DNA of 32,557 nt, from assembly GCA_017397805.1 (NCBI GenBank), contig JAFQHW010000059.1, forward strand, positions 1 through 32,557, given 5' to 3'. Below are positions 5,641-15,213 of this stretch, in pieces. The notes beneath the pieces were generated by a model that did no database searches, was not told the DNA's origin, and saw only the letters and a list, made by a program, of their open reading frames with translations. Each line of letters opens with the position of its first letter. Positions within the stretch are counted from its first letter, which is position 1. A program made the position numbers and the translations under genes. The stretch is from Clostridia bacterium (GTDB lineage Bacteria > Bacillota > Clostridia > Oscillospirales > CAG-382).

Positions 5641-8019
5641 TTAAGAACGAAGGGTTATGCCCGCCTCTGCTTCCAATCTGCGCAGAATGTTGGATACTGC
5701 CTTGTCTGCATCCGCATCGTTCATGGTCTTGTCAGCCAATCGGAAAACAAGACTGTAAGCCACGCTCTTTTTGCCTTCGGGTACACCGGCACCCTTATAT
5801 ACGTCGAACACCTTGAGGCTCTCCAAAGCCTTGCCGGCGGAGCCTACTATCATATCGGCAACGGCACCTGCTTCAACGGCATCGTCCATTACCAAGGCCA
5901 AGTCGCGGCTAAGGGCAGGGAAGGCGGGAAGCTTCTTAAACTGCTTGCTGTTATCGCACGTGTCAATAAGCTCTTTCACGTACAGAACTGCAGCGTAGGT
6001 GTTCTTGCTGAGGCCGTATTCTGCCGCAACCGCGGGATGAATCTGACCGAATACGCCAAGCACTTTCTTGCCGTTAATGAGTCTTGCACATATACCGGGG
6101 TGGAAGCCGGCTTCGGTACAGGATTCTACCTTGTAAGCCTTTACGTTGACGCTGTCAAGCAAAGCCTCCACGTAACCTTTAAGGTCGTAAAAATCACCCA
6201 TACCGTCCATGGCAAGCACGAACTCTTTTCTCTCGTCGGACATACCGTCCTCGGTGGGGTAATAAACGGTAGCGCATTCAAACAAAGCTATCTTCTCTGC
6301 CTTGCGGTTGCGGTTGTACGCTACTACGTCCAGCATAGAGGGCAAAGCAACGGTACGCATAACCGAGGTATCCTCACCCAAGGGGTTGATAAGCTTAATG
6401 CTGTTTCTCTTTGCATCGTCTGCTGCCATGCCTATTCTGTCATAAGCCTTGGGGCTTATAAAGGAGTAGGTGGCTATCTCGTAAAATCCGTTCAAAACCG
6501 CGGCAGATTTCAAATCAGCAACGAGCTTTTGGCTCTTGCTGTAGGAGCCAACGGCAACCTCGCCTTTGAAAAGGGTGGAGGGGATATTGTTATAATCGTA
6601 AAGACGGGCAATTTCTTCAGCAATATCTGCCGTTCTTTCCATATCCATTCTGAAAGGAGGCACGATAAGCTCGTCACCGTCAACTATCATTTCAAGAGGC
6701 TTTAGCATTTCCGCCATCTGTTCACGGCTGAAATCTACGCCGATAAGCGCGTTGATACGCTTAGGATCGAAGGGGATGCGGCGGGGCGCTATATCAGCGT
6801 TGCATATATCGATTATACCCTCTGCTATATCACCGCAACCGAGCATGGAAACAAGCTCAAGCGCTCTCTTGAGTGCGGGAACGGTGTTGCAAACGGGCAA
6901 GCCTTTTTCAAACTTACCGCTGCTTTCGGTTCTCAGACCGCAATCTCTTGAAGTGTGTCTGATGTTGGAACGGTCAAAGTTTGCAGACTCAAACACAACG
7001 GTTACGGTGCTGTCCAATATCTCGCTGTTAAGACCGCCCATAATGCCTGCCAAAGCAACAGGTTTTTCGCCGTCTGCAATGCAAAGCATACGTTCTTCAA
7101 GGGCGTGTTCGTTACCGTCAAGGGTGGTTATACGCTCTCCCGCTTTAGCGTTGCGAACAACTATCTTCTTTGAGGTAATGTAATTGTAGTCAAAGGCGTG
7201 CATGGGCTGACCGTACTCAAGCATTACGTAGTTGGTAATGTCAACGATGTTGTTGATGGGACGTACGCCTGCCGCCTTTAATCTTGCTCTGAGCCATAAA
7301 GGACTGGGCTCAATCTTTACGTTGGTAACCACTGCCGCGGAATAACGGGGGCAAAGAGTGGTGTTTTGTATGTCAACACTTATATAATCTTCAACCTTGC
7401 CTGCATTTTCAGCCACCTTGTATTCGGGCGCCTTCAAGTTTAAAGGCTTGCCGATGGAAACCGCCGCTTCTCTTGCTATGCCTATAAAGCCCAAGCAGTC
7501 GGGTCTGTTAAAGGTAAGCTCAAAATCTATAACCTCGTCACGCATTTTAAGTGCATCACGAATATCCTGACCGTTATAGCATTCCTCTTGAATAAGGAAT
7601 ATACCGTCATCCTCTGCGTAGGGGAAGTCGTTAAGAGTAAGTCCCAACTCGTGGATGGAGCAAAGCATACCTTCGGAAGGAAGACCTCTGAGCTTGCCCT
7701 TCTTTATCTTGGTACCGTCAACAAGAACGGCACCGTCAAGACAAACGGGAACCTTAGCGCCCGGCACAACGTTGGTTGCTGCGGTTATTATTTGAACGGG
7801 TTCTGCCGCACCTACGTCTATTTTGCATACGGTAAGTCTGTCTGCATCGGGGTGCTTTTCCGTGGAAAGAACCGTACCCACAACTATGTTTTGCAAGTTT
7901 TCGGGCAACGTTTCCCAACCTTCGGCTTTCGTGCCCGTATATGTCATAACGTCAGCTAACTTTTTAGCATCTACGTCTATGTCAACAAAATCTTTTATCC
8001 AATTAAGTGAAACCTTCAT
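5641..8019 (-). CDS. pheT: Phenylalanyl-tRNA synthetase beta subunit
   Basis: 792 residues, the usual length. With PheS it forms the alpha2-beta2 enzyme that charges tRNA-Phe. The N-terminal tRNA-binding (EMAP-like) domain spans about 40-150 (VGTVLSTEKHPDADRLTVCK). B3/B4 editing region follows (about 200-380, with MLEYGQPMHAFDYN and a GIMGG segment), then B5 (about 400-475), the catalytic-like core and the C-terminal FDX-ACB anticodon-binding domain (about 700-792, starting FPALSRDLALV). The start follows the pheS stop by 17 bp with an AAAGGA-type site. No T-box leader was found for the operon. Confidence 0.98.
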   Translation of the reverse strand: MKVSLNWIKDFVDIDVDAKKLADVMTYTGTKAEGWETLPENLQNIVVGTVLSTEKHPDADRLTVCKIDVGAAEPVQIITAATNVVPGAKVPVCLDGAVLVDGTKIKKGKLRGLPSEGMLCSIHELGLTLNDFPYAEDDGIFLIQEECYNGQDIRDALKMRDEVIDFELTFNRPDCLGFIGIAREAAVSIGKPLNLKAPEYKVAENAGKVEDYISVDIQNTTLCPRYSAAVVTNVKIEPSPLWLRARLKAAGVRPINNIVDITNYVMLEYGQPMHAFDYNYITSKKIVVRNAKAGERITTLDGNEHALEERMLCIADGEKPVALAGIMGGLNSEILDSTVTVVFESANFDRSNIRHTSRDCGLRTESSGKFEKGLPVCNTVPALKRALELVSMLGCGDIAEGIIDICNADIAPRRIPFDPKRINALIGVDFSREQMAEMLKPLEMIVDGDELIVPPFRMDMERTADIAEEIARLYDYNNIPSTLFKGEVAVGSYSKSQKLVADLKSAAVLNGFYEIATYSFISPKAYDRIGMAADDAKRNSIKLINPLGEDTSVMRTVALPSMLDVVAYNRNRKAEKIALFECATVYYPTEDGMSDERKEFVLAMDGMGDFYDLKGYVEALLDSVNVKAYKVESCTEAGFHPGICARLINGKKVLGVFGQIHPAVAAEYGLSKNTYAAVLYVKELIDTCDNSKQFKKLPAFPALSRDLALVMDDAVEAGAVADMIVGSAGKALESLKVFDVYKGAGVPEGKKSVAYSLVFRLADKTMNDADADKAVSNILRRLEAEAGITLRS

Positions 8020-8036
8020 AATCCTTTGACCCTCCC

Positions 8037-9056
8037 TTAGAACTGTGATAAGAAGCGCAGGTCGTTTTCATACAGATGGCGCATATCGTCAATGCCGTAT
8101 TTTATCATAACGACACGCTCCAAACCTACACCAAAGGCAAAACCGCTGTATATCTCAGGGTCTATGCCGCAGTTTTCAAGCACGTGGGGGTGAACCATAC
8201 CGGCGCCCAATATTTCTATCCAACCCTCGCCCTTGCAAAGACGGCAACCCTTGCCGCCGCAAACGAAGCAGCTAACGTCAACTTCCGCAGAAGGCTCCGT
8301 AAACGGGAAGTTGTGTGGGCGAAGTCTTGTGCGGGTTTCTTCACCGAAATAGATCTTAGCAAATTGTTCAAGGGTACCCTTAAGGTCTGCAAGGCTTATA
8401 TCCTTACCCACCACAAGTCCCTCCAACTGATGGAACATAGGGGAGTGAGTGCCGTCAACCTCGTCGCAACGGTAAACTCTGCCGGGAGAGATTATGCGTA
8501 TGGGAGGCTGTTTGCCCTGCATGGCTCTGATCTGTACGGGAGAGGTCTGGGTGCGCAACAAAACTTCGGGAGAAATATAAAACGTATCCTGAAAATCTCT
8601 GGAGGGGTGGTCTGCAGGCGCGTTAAGCGCGTCGAAGTTGTTGTATGCCAACTCAACTTCGGGACCTTCGGCAATGGTAAACCCCATGCCTACGAATATA
8701 TCGGAAAGCTCCTTTTCAACCTGAGATAAGGGGTGAAGTCTGCCGGGCTTTTTGCTGTTTGCGGGCAGAGTAATGTCTACTCTCTCTTTAGCCAGGCGTG
8801 CTTCAAGCTCCTTAGCCTTTATATCGGAAAGCTTTGCACCTACTGCGGCTTCTATTTTTTCTCTTACCTCGTTAGCCAAAGCACCTATTACGGGTCTTTC
8901 TTCGGGGGTAAGACCGCCCATTCCTCTCAAAATAGCGGTAAGCGCACCTTTTTTGCCCAAGTATGCCACCTGTGCCGCTTTAAGAGTAGGCTCATCTGCC
9001 GCCGTGTCCACCTCGGACAAAGCTTTTGCAAGTATCTCCTCAAGCTGTTTCTTCAT
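8037..9056 (-). CDS. pheS: Phenylalanyl-tRNA synthetase alpha subunit
   Basis: 339 residues, normal length. Catalytic subunit of PheRS. An N-terminal coiled-coil arm covers about 1-90. Class II motif 2 lies in GRVYRCDEVDGTHSPMFHQ and motif 3 in FAFGVGLERVVMIKYGI near the C-terminus. The segment CFVCGGKGCRLC (about 260-272) has four Cys spaced CxxCxxxxCxxC as in many Firmicutes PheS proteins. The start overlaps the stop of the upstream DUF5685-like gene by four bases, which suggests coupled translation. Confidence 0.98.
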   Translation of the reverse strand: MKKQLEEILAKALSEVDTAADEPTLKAAQVAYLGKKGALTAILRGMGGLTPEERPVIGALANEVREKIEAAVGAKLSDIKAKELEARLAKERVDITLPANSKKPGRLHPLSQVEKELSDIFVGMGFTIAEGPEVELAYNNFDALNAPADHPSRDFQDTFYISPEVLLRTQTSPVQIRAMQGKQPPIRIISPGRVYRCDEVDGTHSPMFHQLEGLVVGKDISLADLKGTLEQFAKIYFGEETRTRLRPHNFPFTEPSAEVDVSCFVCGGKGCRLCKGEGWIEILGAGMVHPHVLENCGIDPEIYSGFAFGVGLERVVMIKYGIDDMRHLYENDLRFLSQF

Positions 9057-9928
9057 AATTCTTCGATATCCTTTCGAGTGTATGCGTATTTTTTATAAAT
9101 ATCACTTACGGTGTTTTCCATACCGTAGCGTGCTATGTTTTGTAATATATCTGTGTAAACCGAAGGCTCAGCCAACCCCACCGCCGCAGAAAAGCGAACA
9201 CCGCTTGCTCTCAGCGTAAGGGAAATATCCTCGGTATGCAGAAGCGCTTCCTCATAGCCTCCGTAATGCTTTATAAGGGGATTAAAGCGACCCTTTTCAT
9301 AATCAGCCTTCAAATCGTCAACAGCATCGATTATGTAAATATATCTGCCGATGTGATAACCCGCCTCGTAGCATATGGCGCGCTCGTTTCCTTCAAGACC
9401 AAAGGAGGCAATCTCTCCCAAGGCTTGGGCACTGCTGTCGGCATAAGTGTCAAGGGTGTGGCTCTCGCCGTCTTTTTCCAACTGCGCTAAAGCATCCAAG
9501 TGCACCTTCACCTTACCGTAAAGCTCAGGATACAAAAGGGCGGACTTTTTGTTCATCCGTTTAAATAAAGGGAACACGATGCGTCTTCCCAACCGTTTAA
9601 GCCCTCTCTCGTCCCTAACGTCGTCCTCTGCTTTGCAGTAGGCAAGGCACGCAAAGGCGGCGGCAGTGTAGGTAAACACCGAGTCACAGCATAAGCAATT
9701 CTTTTTTTTGAGGGTGAAAGGGCACCGCCTTTTGGCAACGCAGGGACTTGCCTTTTCTACGGCTAAACGCAAAGCGGCAAGTGCGGTAAAGTCATAGCTT
9801 AAAAACAGTCTGCTCAACCTTGATACGTTTTTGCCGCCGTTGCGGCAAAGGCCGCAGTATATCGCTTTATACAGCTCGTATTCTTTTACCAAAAGCTCCT
9901 CAGGCTGAGGTTTTACATACCCAAACAA
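9053..9928 (-). CDS. DUF5685-like Cys-rich protein
   Basis: 291 residues, first gene of the pheST operon. The start is the TTG at 9928: an AAAGGTGG site sits 8 bases upstream and the protein then begins MFGYVKPQPEELLVKEYELY, as I recall for the DUF5685 family. Cys pairs are at 25/28 (YCGLC), 63/69, 78/80/81 and 94/98, possibly metal-binding. The helical remainder has a conserved-looking KAEDDVRDE segment and aromatic-rich helices, similar in style to helical diphosphate-binding folds, but no function is established. In many Clostridia, family members lie beside a J-domain gene with a Cys-rich tail; here that partner is 4 kb away at 14058. Family assignment rests on recall. Confidence 0.82.
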   Translation of the reverse strand: MFGYVKPQPEELLVKEYELYKAIYCGLCRNGGKNVSRLSRLFLSYDFTALAALRLAVEKASPCVAKRRCPFTLKKKNCLCCDSVFTYTAAAFACLAYCKAEDDVRDERGLKRLGRRIVFPLFKRMNKKSALLYPELYGKVKVHLDALAQLEKDGESHTLDTYADSSAQALGEIASFGLEGNERAICYEAGYHIGRYIYIIDAVDDLKADYEKGRFNPLIKHYGGYEEALLHTEDISLTLRASGVRFSAAVGLAEPSVYTDILQNIARYGMENTVSDIYKKYAYTRKDIEEL

Positions 9929-9950
9929 AAGCTACGCCACCTTTCTTTTC

Positions 9951-9979
9951 AGTTTAACATAAAATACTCGTTTTGGCAA
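9951..9979 (-). promoter_or_regulatory. Predicted promoter of the DUF5685-pheST-ireB operon
   Basis: On the minus strand TTGCCA (9974-9979) and TAAACT (9951-9956) are 17 bases apart, an acceptable sigma-A promoter. It leaves a leader of only about 20 bases before TTG 9928, too short for a T-box. The rest of the gap to 10091 is strongly A/T-rich; I could not settle a promoter for the divergent dgt gene in it. Confidence 0.5.
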
Positions 9980-10091
9980 TAGCTTTTTTTGCTTTTTTAC
10001 TTTGTATATTATAAAATATTTTAAAAAAATAAAGGAGTTTTTAAAATTTTAGCGTATATTATCTAAAGTAGGGGATTATTGTGCCTATCAT

Positions 10092-11111
10092 ATGGAAGGA
10101 CGGGTGGATTTTGTGAGCGCTAAAGCAACGGTTTTACTGCTGGAAGAAACACAGCTTTGCGAAAAGGCTTTTAAAACGGTAAATACTAAGGGAAGACTCA
10201 GGTTTACCGAGCCGTGTCCCGTAAGGACAGAATTTCAAAGAGATAGAGATAGAATAACTCACAGCAAGTCTTTCCGCAGATTGATGCACAAAATGCAGGT
10301 TTTTATAGACCCTAAGGACGACCATTACCGCACGAGGCTTACTCATACTCTTGAGGTGGTGCAGATAGCGCGCACCATGGCAAGGGCACTTAGACTGAAC
10401 GAGGATTTAACGGAGGCTGCGGCTTTAGGTCACGATTTGGGGCATACTCCTTTCGGTCACAGTGGGGAGAGGGCGCTTAACGATATAATAAGCGGCGGCT
10501 TCCGTCATTATGAGCAGAGCCTTAGAGTGGTAGACGTGCTGGAAAACGACGGAGACGGACTTAACCTTACTGCCGAGGTAAGGGACGGTATCCTTAACCA
10601 TTCGGGTAAGCTGAAGGCGGCGACCTTAGAGGGCCAGCTCGTTAAGTTTGCCGATAGGATTGCATACATAAACCACGATATAGACGACGCATGCCGCGGT
10701 GGCATATTAAAGGTCGGGGATATACCGAAGGAGCTGAGCAATATATTGGGCAACAACCACAGCAACCGTATAACGGCGATGGTCAGCGCGGTTATTGCGG
10801 GCGGTACCGACGGGGACATAAATATGATAGAGCCTTACGGTTCTGCCATGATGGAGCTCAGAGCGTTTATGTTTGAAAGAGTGTACACAAGTCCTCTTGC
10901 GAAAAGCGAGGACAGTAAGGTGGCACTGCTTATAGAGTATTTGTTTGAGCATTATAAAAAGCATCCGGAGCTTTTACCGCCGGAGAACAAGAAAATGATA
11001 GAAACGGACGGCTTGGATAGGTGCATATGCGACCACATAGCCGCCATGACTGATAGATATGCAATAGCCACCTTTGAGGAGATATACATGCCCAAGGTGT
11101 GGAGTGTTTGA
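10092..11111 (+). CDS. dgt: dGTP triphosphohydrolase-like HD-domain protein
   Basis: 339 residues. Members hydrolyse dNTPs to the deoxynucleoside and triphosphate; this is the short dgt-like form. The entry motif FQRDRDRITHSKSFRRLMHK (about 48-67) precedes the HD metal site: His85 in RTRLTHTLEV, His114-Asp115 in GHDLGHTPFGH, and a later Asp in INHDIDDA. The exact start is uncertain. ATG 10092 has only a distant AGGGG, while GTG 10104 and GTG 10113 are in-frame alternatives with GGAAGGA or GGGTGGA just upstream. It is followed by dnaG 12-15 bp downstream, an arrangement common in Clostridia and consistent with a role near replication. Confidence 0.93.
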   Translation: MEGRVDFVSAKATVLLLEETQLCEKAFKTVNTKGRLRFTEPCPVRTEFQRDRDRITHSKSFRRLMHKMQVFIDPKDDHYRTRLTHTLEVVQIARTMARALRLNEDLTEAAALGHDLGHTPFGHSGERALNDIISGGFRHYEQSLRVVDVLENDGDGLNLTAEVRDGILNHSGKLKAATLEGQLVKFADRIAYINHDIDDACRGGILKVGDIPKELSNILGNNHSNRITAMVSAVIAGGTDGDINMIEPYGSAMMELRAFMFERVYTSPLAKSEDSKVALLIEYLFEHYKKHPELLPPENKKMIETDGLDRCICDHIAAMTDRYAIATFEEIYMPKVWSV

Positions 11112-11126
11112 TTAGGAGAGCAATTG

Positions 11127-12911
11127 ATGGCTTTTTCCCAAGGCTTTTTGGAAGAATTAAAAGACAGAAACGATATAACGGAGCTTATATCAAAATACGT
11201 GGCGTTAAAACGTGCAGGAAGCGTTATGCTGGGGCTTTGCCCTTTTCATAACGAAAAGACACCGTCTTTTACGGTGTTCCCCAAAACCCGTAGCTATTAC
11301 TGCTTCGGTTGCGGAGCGGGCGGCGATGCTGTAAGCTTTGTGATGGCGCTTGAAGGACTTTCCTATCCCGATGCGATAGAGCATTTGGCAAACCGCGCGG
11401 GTATGCAGCTTGAGGTGGACGATGAAAGACCGCGAAGCCGTGTCCGCCGTGACAGGGTGGTATCCGCTACCACGGAGGCGGCAAGGTTTTTTCATAAATG
11501 CCTTAACGCCCCCATAGGTCAAGGCGCAAGGGAATACTTGGAAAAACGAAAGCTTGATAATTTAACGGTGCGCCGTTTTGGCATAGGCTTTGCGCCCGAC
11601 AGTTGGGATGCGCTTTCCAAGCACTTGACGGCTTTAGGTTATACGAGCGAGGAATTAGAGGCGGCTTTCCTGTGCAGAAAAGGAAAAAACGGCGGTCTGT
11701 ACGACGTATTCCGTAACAGACTGGTCTTTCCGCTTATAGATACGGGCGGCGACGTGCTGGGTTTTTCCGCAAGAAGGCTTAACGAAGCGGATGACAGAAA
11801 ATACGTTAACACGTCGGATACCCCCGCTTTCAAAAAAAGCAAGTTCGTATTCGGTATGAATATGGCAAAAAATTCGGGCGAAGACACGCTTATTATGTGC
11901 GAAGGCTGTATGGACGCGGTAGCGCTTCATCAAGCGGGCTTCGGTAACGCGGTAGCTACCTTGGGTACGGCAATTACCTCAGAGCAGGCAAGGCTTATCG
12001 CGCGTTATGCAAAGACCGTTTACTTGTCCTACGACAGTGACGGAGCAGGCAAAAACGCCACGCTTAAAGGTATAAAGCTTTTAAGCGAGGTGGGCGTGGG
12101 TGCAAAAATACTGGATTTGGGCGACATTAAGGATCCTGACGAGTATATAAAGCAGTTCGGCGCGGAAGCTTTCAGCAGAGTTATCAAAGGCTCTACGGGG
12201 CAAATGGACTATAAGCTGAAGGAGATAGCCGATGGCTTTAATATGAACCTACCCGAAGAAAAGCTCAGGGCGTTTGACAAAATGTGTGCCTACGGGGCGA
12301 CACTTTCGGGAAAAGCAGAGCGCGAGGTCTGCGGCGCCAGAATAGGTGAGATATGCGGTATAAGCTTTTCTGCGGTTACGGAAACCATCGACAGAAAGCT
12401 GACCATAAACAAAAGCCGCGGCAAAAAGGAAGAGGCGGGCAAGGAAATGCAAAGCGCCTTGGGATTTGGCGACAAGGTCAACCGCGATAGGGTAAAGGTG
12501 CCTGCGGCGGTTATGATTGAAGAAAGGCTTTTGGGACTTCTCTTGTATAAGCCGGAGCTGTACCCGCCCGTAGCGGACAGACTAAAAGCAGAGAGCTTTA
12601 TAACCGAGTTTTCAAAGAAGGTGTTTAGCCTTTATGAAGATGATTTTGCCCAAGGTAAAGAGCCTGTGCTGTCAAAAGACGGTGCTCTGACGACGGAAGA
12701 AATATCACGGGTTACGGGTATGCTTGCCGCAAGGCAATCGGTAAATGATAACGGCAAGGCGGCTTTGGACGCTTGTATAAACGCGTTGGAGCGCGAAAAG
12801 CTGAAAGCGGATTATGATGCCGACATCTCCGAAAGGGGGGCGGCGGCATTGGAAGAATATATAGCAAAACTAAAAGAAAGCAAGAAAGCATCGGAGGATA
12901 AAAAGGTATGA
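11127..12911 (+). CDS. dnaG: DNA primase
   Basis: 594 residues, normal length. Makes RNA primers at the replication fork. ATG 11127 is preferred over the TTG just before it because AGGAGAG lies 6 bases upstream. The N-terminal zinc finger is of CHC2 type: Cys38, His41, Cys59, Cys62. The Toprim catalytic domain has the conserved Glu in MCEGCMDAV (about 259) and the acidic DSDGAG (about 301). The C-terminal part (about 450-594) is helical and would be the DnaB-binding region. The stop overlaps the rpoD start by four bases (ATGA). Confidence 0.98.
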   Translation: MAFSQGFLEELKDRNDITELISKYVALKRAGSVMLGLCPFHNEKTPSFTVFPKTRSYYCFGCGAGGDAVSFVMALEGLSYPDAIEHLANRAGMQLEVDDERPRSRVRRDRVVSATTEAARFFHKCLNAPIGQGAREYLEKRKLDNLTVRRFGIGFAPDSWDALSKHLTALGYTSEELEAAFLCRKGKNGGLYDVFRNRLVFPLIDTGGDVLGFSARRLNEADDRKYVNTSDTPAFKKSKFVFGMNMAKNSGEDTLIMCEGCMDAVALHQAGFGNAVATLGTAITSEQARLIARYAKTVYLSYDSDGAGKNATLKGIKLLSEVGVGAKILDLGDIKDPDEYIKQFGAEAFSRVIKGSTGQMDYKLKEIADGFNMNLPEEKLRAFDKMCAYGATLSGKAEREVCGARIGEICGISFSAVTETIDRKLTINKSRGKKEEAGKEMQSALGFGDKVNRDRVKVPAAVMIEERLLGLLLYKPELYPPVADRLKAESFITEFSKKVFSLYEDDFAQGKEPVLSKDGALTTEEISRVTGMLAARQSVNDNGKAALDACINALEREKLKADYDADISERGAAALEEYIAKLKESKKASEDKKV

Positions 12912-14023
12912 AAAATAACGATATAATCACGGTTGGCGAAAATAACGGTAACGCGGCAAGTTTTCAACTGGCAGAGGAAAAGAGCACTATGACGTCCAGC
13001 GAGTTTTTAGAGATGCTGGATGGCGAAGATTGTACGATAGCTCGTTTTGAGGCTTTGTATGCAGAGCTTGAAGCCAAGGGCGTTGAGATAGTAAACGACC
13101 ACGAGAACGGTATTTTCGAGGACGTTGACGAGGAAGCTGAGGACTTGGAAAAATGCCAGGAGGACGTGGACGAGCTTCTTTCCAAGGACGGTCTTCCCAT
13201 GGACGACCCTGTTCGTATGTATCTTAAAGAAATAGGTAAGGTTCCCTTGCTTTCTGCGGATAGGGAGCTTGAGCTGGCTTGCAAGATGGCATCGGGCGAT
13301 ATTAACGCCAAGAAACAGCTCGTTGAAGCTAACCTCAGACTTGTTGTAAGTATAGCAAAACGCTACGTAAACCGCGGTATGTTCTTCCTTGACCTTATCC
13401 AAGAGGGTAATTTAGGCCTTATGCGTGCGGTTGAAAAGTTTGACTACAATAAGGGTTATAAGTTTTCTACCTATGCAACTTGGTGGATCCGTCAGGCGAT
13501 AACCCGTGCCATCGCAGACCAGGCAAGAACTATCCGTATCCCCGTTCATATGGTGGAAACCATTAATAAGGTGCTTCGTGTTTCCCGTCAGTTGCTTCAG
13601 GATTTAGGCAGAGATGCTACTGCTGACGAAATTGCCAAAGAGATAAATATGCCCGTGGAAAAGGTTAGAGAGATCCTTAAAATTGCGCAGGAGCCCGTAT
13701 CTCTTGAGATGCCTATAGGTGAGGAAGAAGACAGCCATTTGGGCGACTTTATAGCTGACGACAATACACCCGCACCCGCAGATGCCGCTTCTTATACCAT
13801 GCTCAGAGAACAGCTTCTTGAGGTGCTTCATACCTTAACTCCCAGAGAGGAAAACGTGCTGAAGCTCCGTTTCGGTCTTGAGGACGGCAGACCTCGCACT
13901 CTTGAGGAAGTAGGTAAGGCTTTTGATATTACGAGAGAGCGTATCCGTCAGATAGAAGCTAAAGCGCTCCGTAAGCTTCGTCACCCCAGCCGTTCCAAGA
14001 AGCTCAGAGATTATTTGGAATAA
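12908..14023 (+). CDS. rpoD: Primary RNA polymerase sigma factor (sigma-A/sigma-70)
   Basis: 371 residues, typical for Firmicutes SigA. Directs RNA polymerase to housekeeping promoters. An acidic N-terminal region (1-90) with Glu/Asp-rich runs is followed by region 1.2 ([17 protein letters not shown]), region 2 including [18 protein letters not shown] and [20 protein letters not shown], region 3, and region 4 with the helix-turn-helix ([19 protein letters not shown]). The dgt-dnaG-rpoD order is common in Clostridia. Promoters found in this window (TTGACA/TATAAT type) match this factor's expected specificity. Confidence 0.98.
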   Translation: MKNNDIITVGENNGNAASFQLAEEKSTMTSSEFLEMLDGEDCTIARFEALYAELEAKGVEIVNDHENGIFEDVDEEAEDLEKCQEDVDELLSKDGLPMDDPVRMYLKEIGKVPLLSADRELELACKMASGDINAKKQLVEANLRLVVSIAKRYVNRGMFFLDLIQEGNLGLMRAVEKFDYNKGYKFSTYATWWIRQAITRAIADQARTIRIPVHMVETINKVLRVSRQLLQDLGRDATADEIAKEINMPVEKVREILKIAQEPVSLEMPIGEEEDSHLGDFIADDNTPAPADAASYTMLREQLLEVLHTLTPREENVLKLRFGLEDGRPRTLEEVGKAFDITRERIRQIEAKALRKLRHPSRSKKLRDYLE

Positions 14024-14057
14024 AGCGTGTCTTTGCTTTTGAAAGGTAAATTATTTA

Positions 14058-14633
14058 ATGAAGAACCCATATACAGTCCTTGGCGTATCGGAAAACGCCA
14101 CGGAAGAAGAAATAAAAAAAGCATACAGAAACTTGGCAAAGAAATATCACCCCGATAACTACGACGACAGTAATCCTTTAAAGGACTTAGCGGCTGAAAA
14201 AATGAGGGAGATAAACGAAGCCTACGATACTTTGCGCAACCGCCGTTCAACGGAATCAAGCGGCGGCGGTAACAACGGTTACAGCGGCAGCAGTGAGTAT
14301 TACAGGATACGCACCCTTATAACTCAGGGCAGATATACCGAAGCAAGCAGGTATTTGGACATGAAGCCCGTCGGTGAGCGTAACGGGGAGTGGTATTTTC
14401 TTAAGGGCACCGTTCTCGTCAAAAAGGGATTTATCATGGACGGTACGGAATACATACGCAGAGCGTGCGACATGGACCCCAATAACAGTGAGTACAGAAA
14501 CGCCTATAACATGCTTACCCAGAATATGTACGGCGGTTACAGCAGTGGCAGACCCGTTCACAGCATGGGATGTTCTGGCTGTGATATATGTACGGGCCTT
14601 ATGTGCTTGGACTGTCTTTGCGACTGTATTTAA
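14058..14633 (+). CDS. J-domain protein with Cys-rich C-terminal tail
   Basis: 191 residues. Residues 3-62 form a J domain with the HPD triad at 31-33 ([10 protein letters not shown]), which stimulates DnaK-type chaperones. A Gly/Ser linker (about 63-80) leads to a helical repeat region resembling two TPR-like units (about 82-155). The tail from residue 171 carries seven Cys (172, 175, 178, 183, 186, 188, 190), which look like a metal site or lipid/redox attachment. There is no DnaJ zinc-finger domain, so this is not DnaJ proper. In Clostridia, similar proteins neighbour DUF5685 genes, as I recall. Ribosome site GAAAGG upstream of ATG 14058. Client unknown. Confidence 0.88.
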   Translation: MKNPYTVLGVSENATEEEIKKAYRNLAKKYHPDNYDDSNPLKDLAAEKMREINEAYDTLRNRRSTESSGGGNNGYSGSSEYYRIRTLITQGRYTEASRYLDMKPVGERNGEWYFLKGTVLVKKGFIMDGTEYIRRACDMDPNNSEYRNAYNMLTQNMYGGYSSGRPVHSMGCSGCDICTGLMCLDCLCDCI

Positions 14634-14639
14634 CGCTGT

Positions 14640-15146
14640 ATGAAGAAAACGAGAATCGTTGCCGAATGCGGCGTGCTTTCAGCGCTTAGTATTATAATTT
14701 TGCTTTTGGGTGCGGTTTTTGAGCCGTTGGACCTAAGCTGTGCTTTTATAGCGGGGCTTGCGGTCTTGACGGTAAGACTGCGCTGGGGAAGAAAAAGCGC
14801 GTTGCTTTTGTATAGCTGTACGGCAGTTTTGTCCTTTTTACTGTTGCACAATAAATTGCCCGTGTTTTTGTATATATTTTACGGCGGTTTGTTTCCCATC
14901 GTTAAGGCGGAAGCGGACTTGCTCACCAACGCAGTAATCAGATGGGTATTAAAAATAGCCTTCGGTTGCTTGGCTTATACGGCTTTGATCTTCGTATCTC
15001 TTAATATTTTCGGTATTAAGGGTATGGATTTCACTTACAGCATACCTGCATATTTGGCGGTTATAGGAGTTACGTTTTGCGTTGACGTGGCAGTAAGTAT
15101 GCTAATAGGTCAGTTCGGTCGGGTGATACTGCGCAAGCGCAAGTGA
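14640..15146 (+). CDS. Small polytopic membrane protein, ECF-S-like appearance
   Basis: 168 residues with about five hydrophobic segments (roughly 10-27, 33-45, 55-75, 95-120, 130-155) and a basic end (ILRKRK). The start MKKTRIVAECGVLSALSIII, with small residues in the first helix, resembles substrate-binding S components of ECF vitamin transporters and uncharacterised Clostridia membrane proteins. No specific motif identifies a substrate, and no ATPase or T component is nearby. It starts 6 bp after the J-domain gene with no clear ribosome site, so translation is probably coupled. Its stop lies four bases before the -35 box of the yicC promoter. Confidence 0.8.
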   Translation: MKKTRIVAECGVLSALSIIILLLGAVFEPLDLSCAFIAGLAVLTVRLRWGRKSALLLYSCTAVLSFLLLHNKLPVFLYIFYGGLFPIVKAEADLLTNAVIRWVLKIAFGCLAYTALIFVSLNIFGIKGMDFTYSIPAYLAVIGVTFCVDVAVSMLIGQFGRVILRKRK

Positions 15147-15150
15147 AGTA

Positions 15151-15180
15151 TTGACAGGCAGAGCCGTTTTGTGATATAAT
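15151..15180 (+). promoter_or_regulatory. Strong predicted promoter of the yicC-to-rsgA operon
   Basis: TTGACA (15151-15156) and TATAAT (15175-15180), both perfect consensus boxes, are separated by 18 bases. The leader to ATG 15214 is about 27 bases with a GGGGAGAG ribosome site. This is the only convincing promoter before the long rightward cluster. Confidence 0.85.
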
Positions 15181-15213
15181 GTTTTGATAATTAATTAGGG
15201 GAGAGATGTTCAA

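Noticed and set aside
8076..8729. Long open frame on the plus strand opposite pheS, and similar ones opposite pheT, dnaG and rsgA
   Set aside because: They lack ribosome sites and family features, and lie antisense to genes of certain identity; biased codon use explains them.
10031..10037. AAAGGAG ribosome-site-like sequence upstream of dgt
   Set aside because: No start codon follows at a useful distance and the next frames close within a few codons; it is probably chance in an A-rich stretch.
9929..10091. T-box or other leader RNA for the pheST operon
   Set aside because: The predicted leader before TTG 9928 is about 20 bases, and the rest of the gap is A/T-rich with no T-box sequence or long hairpins.
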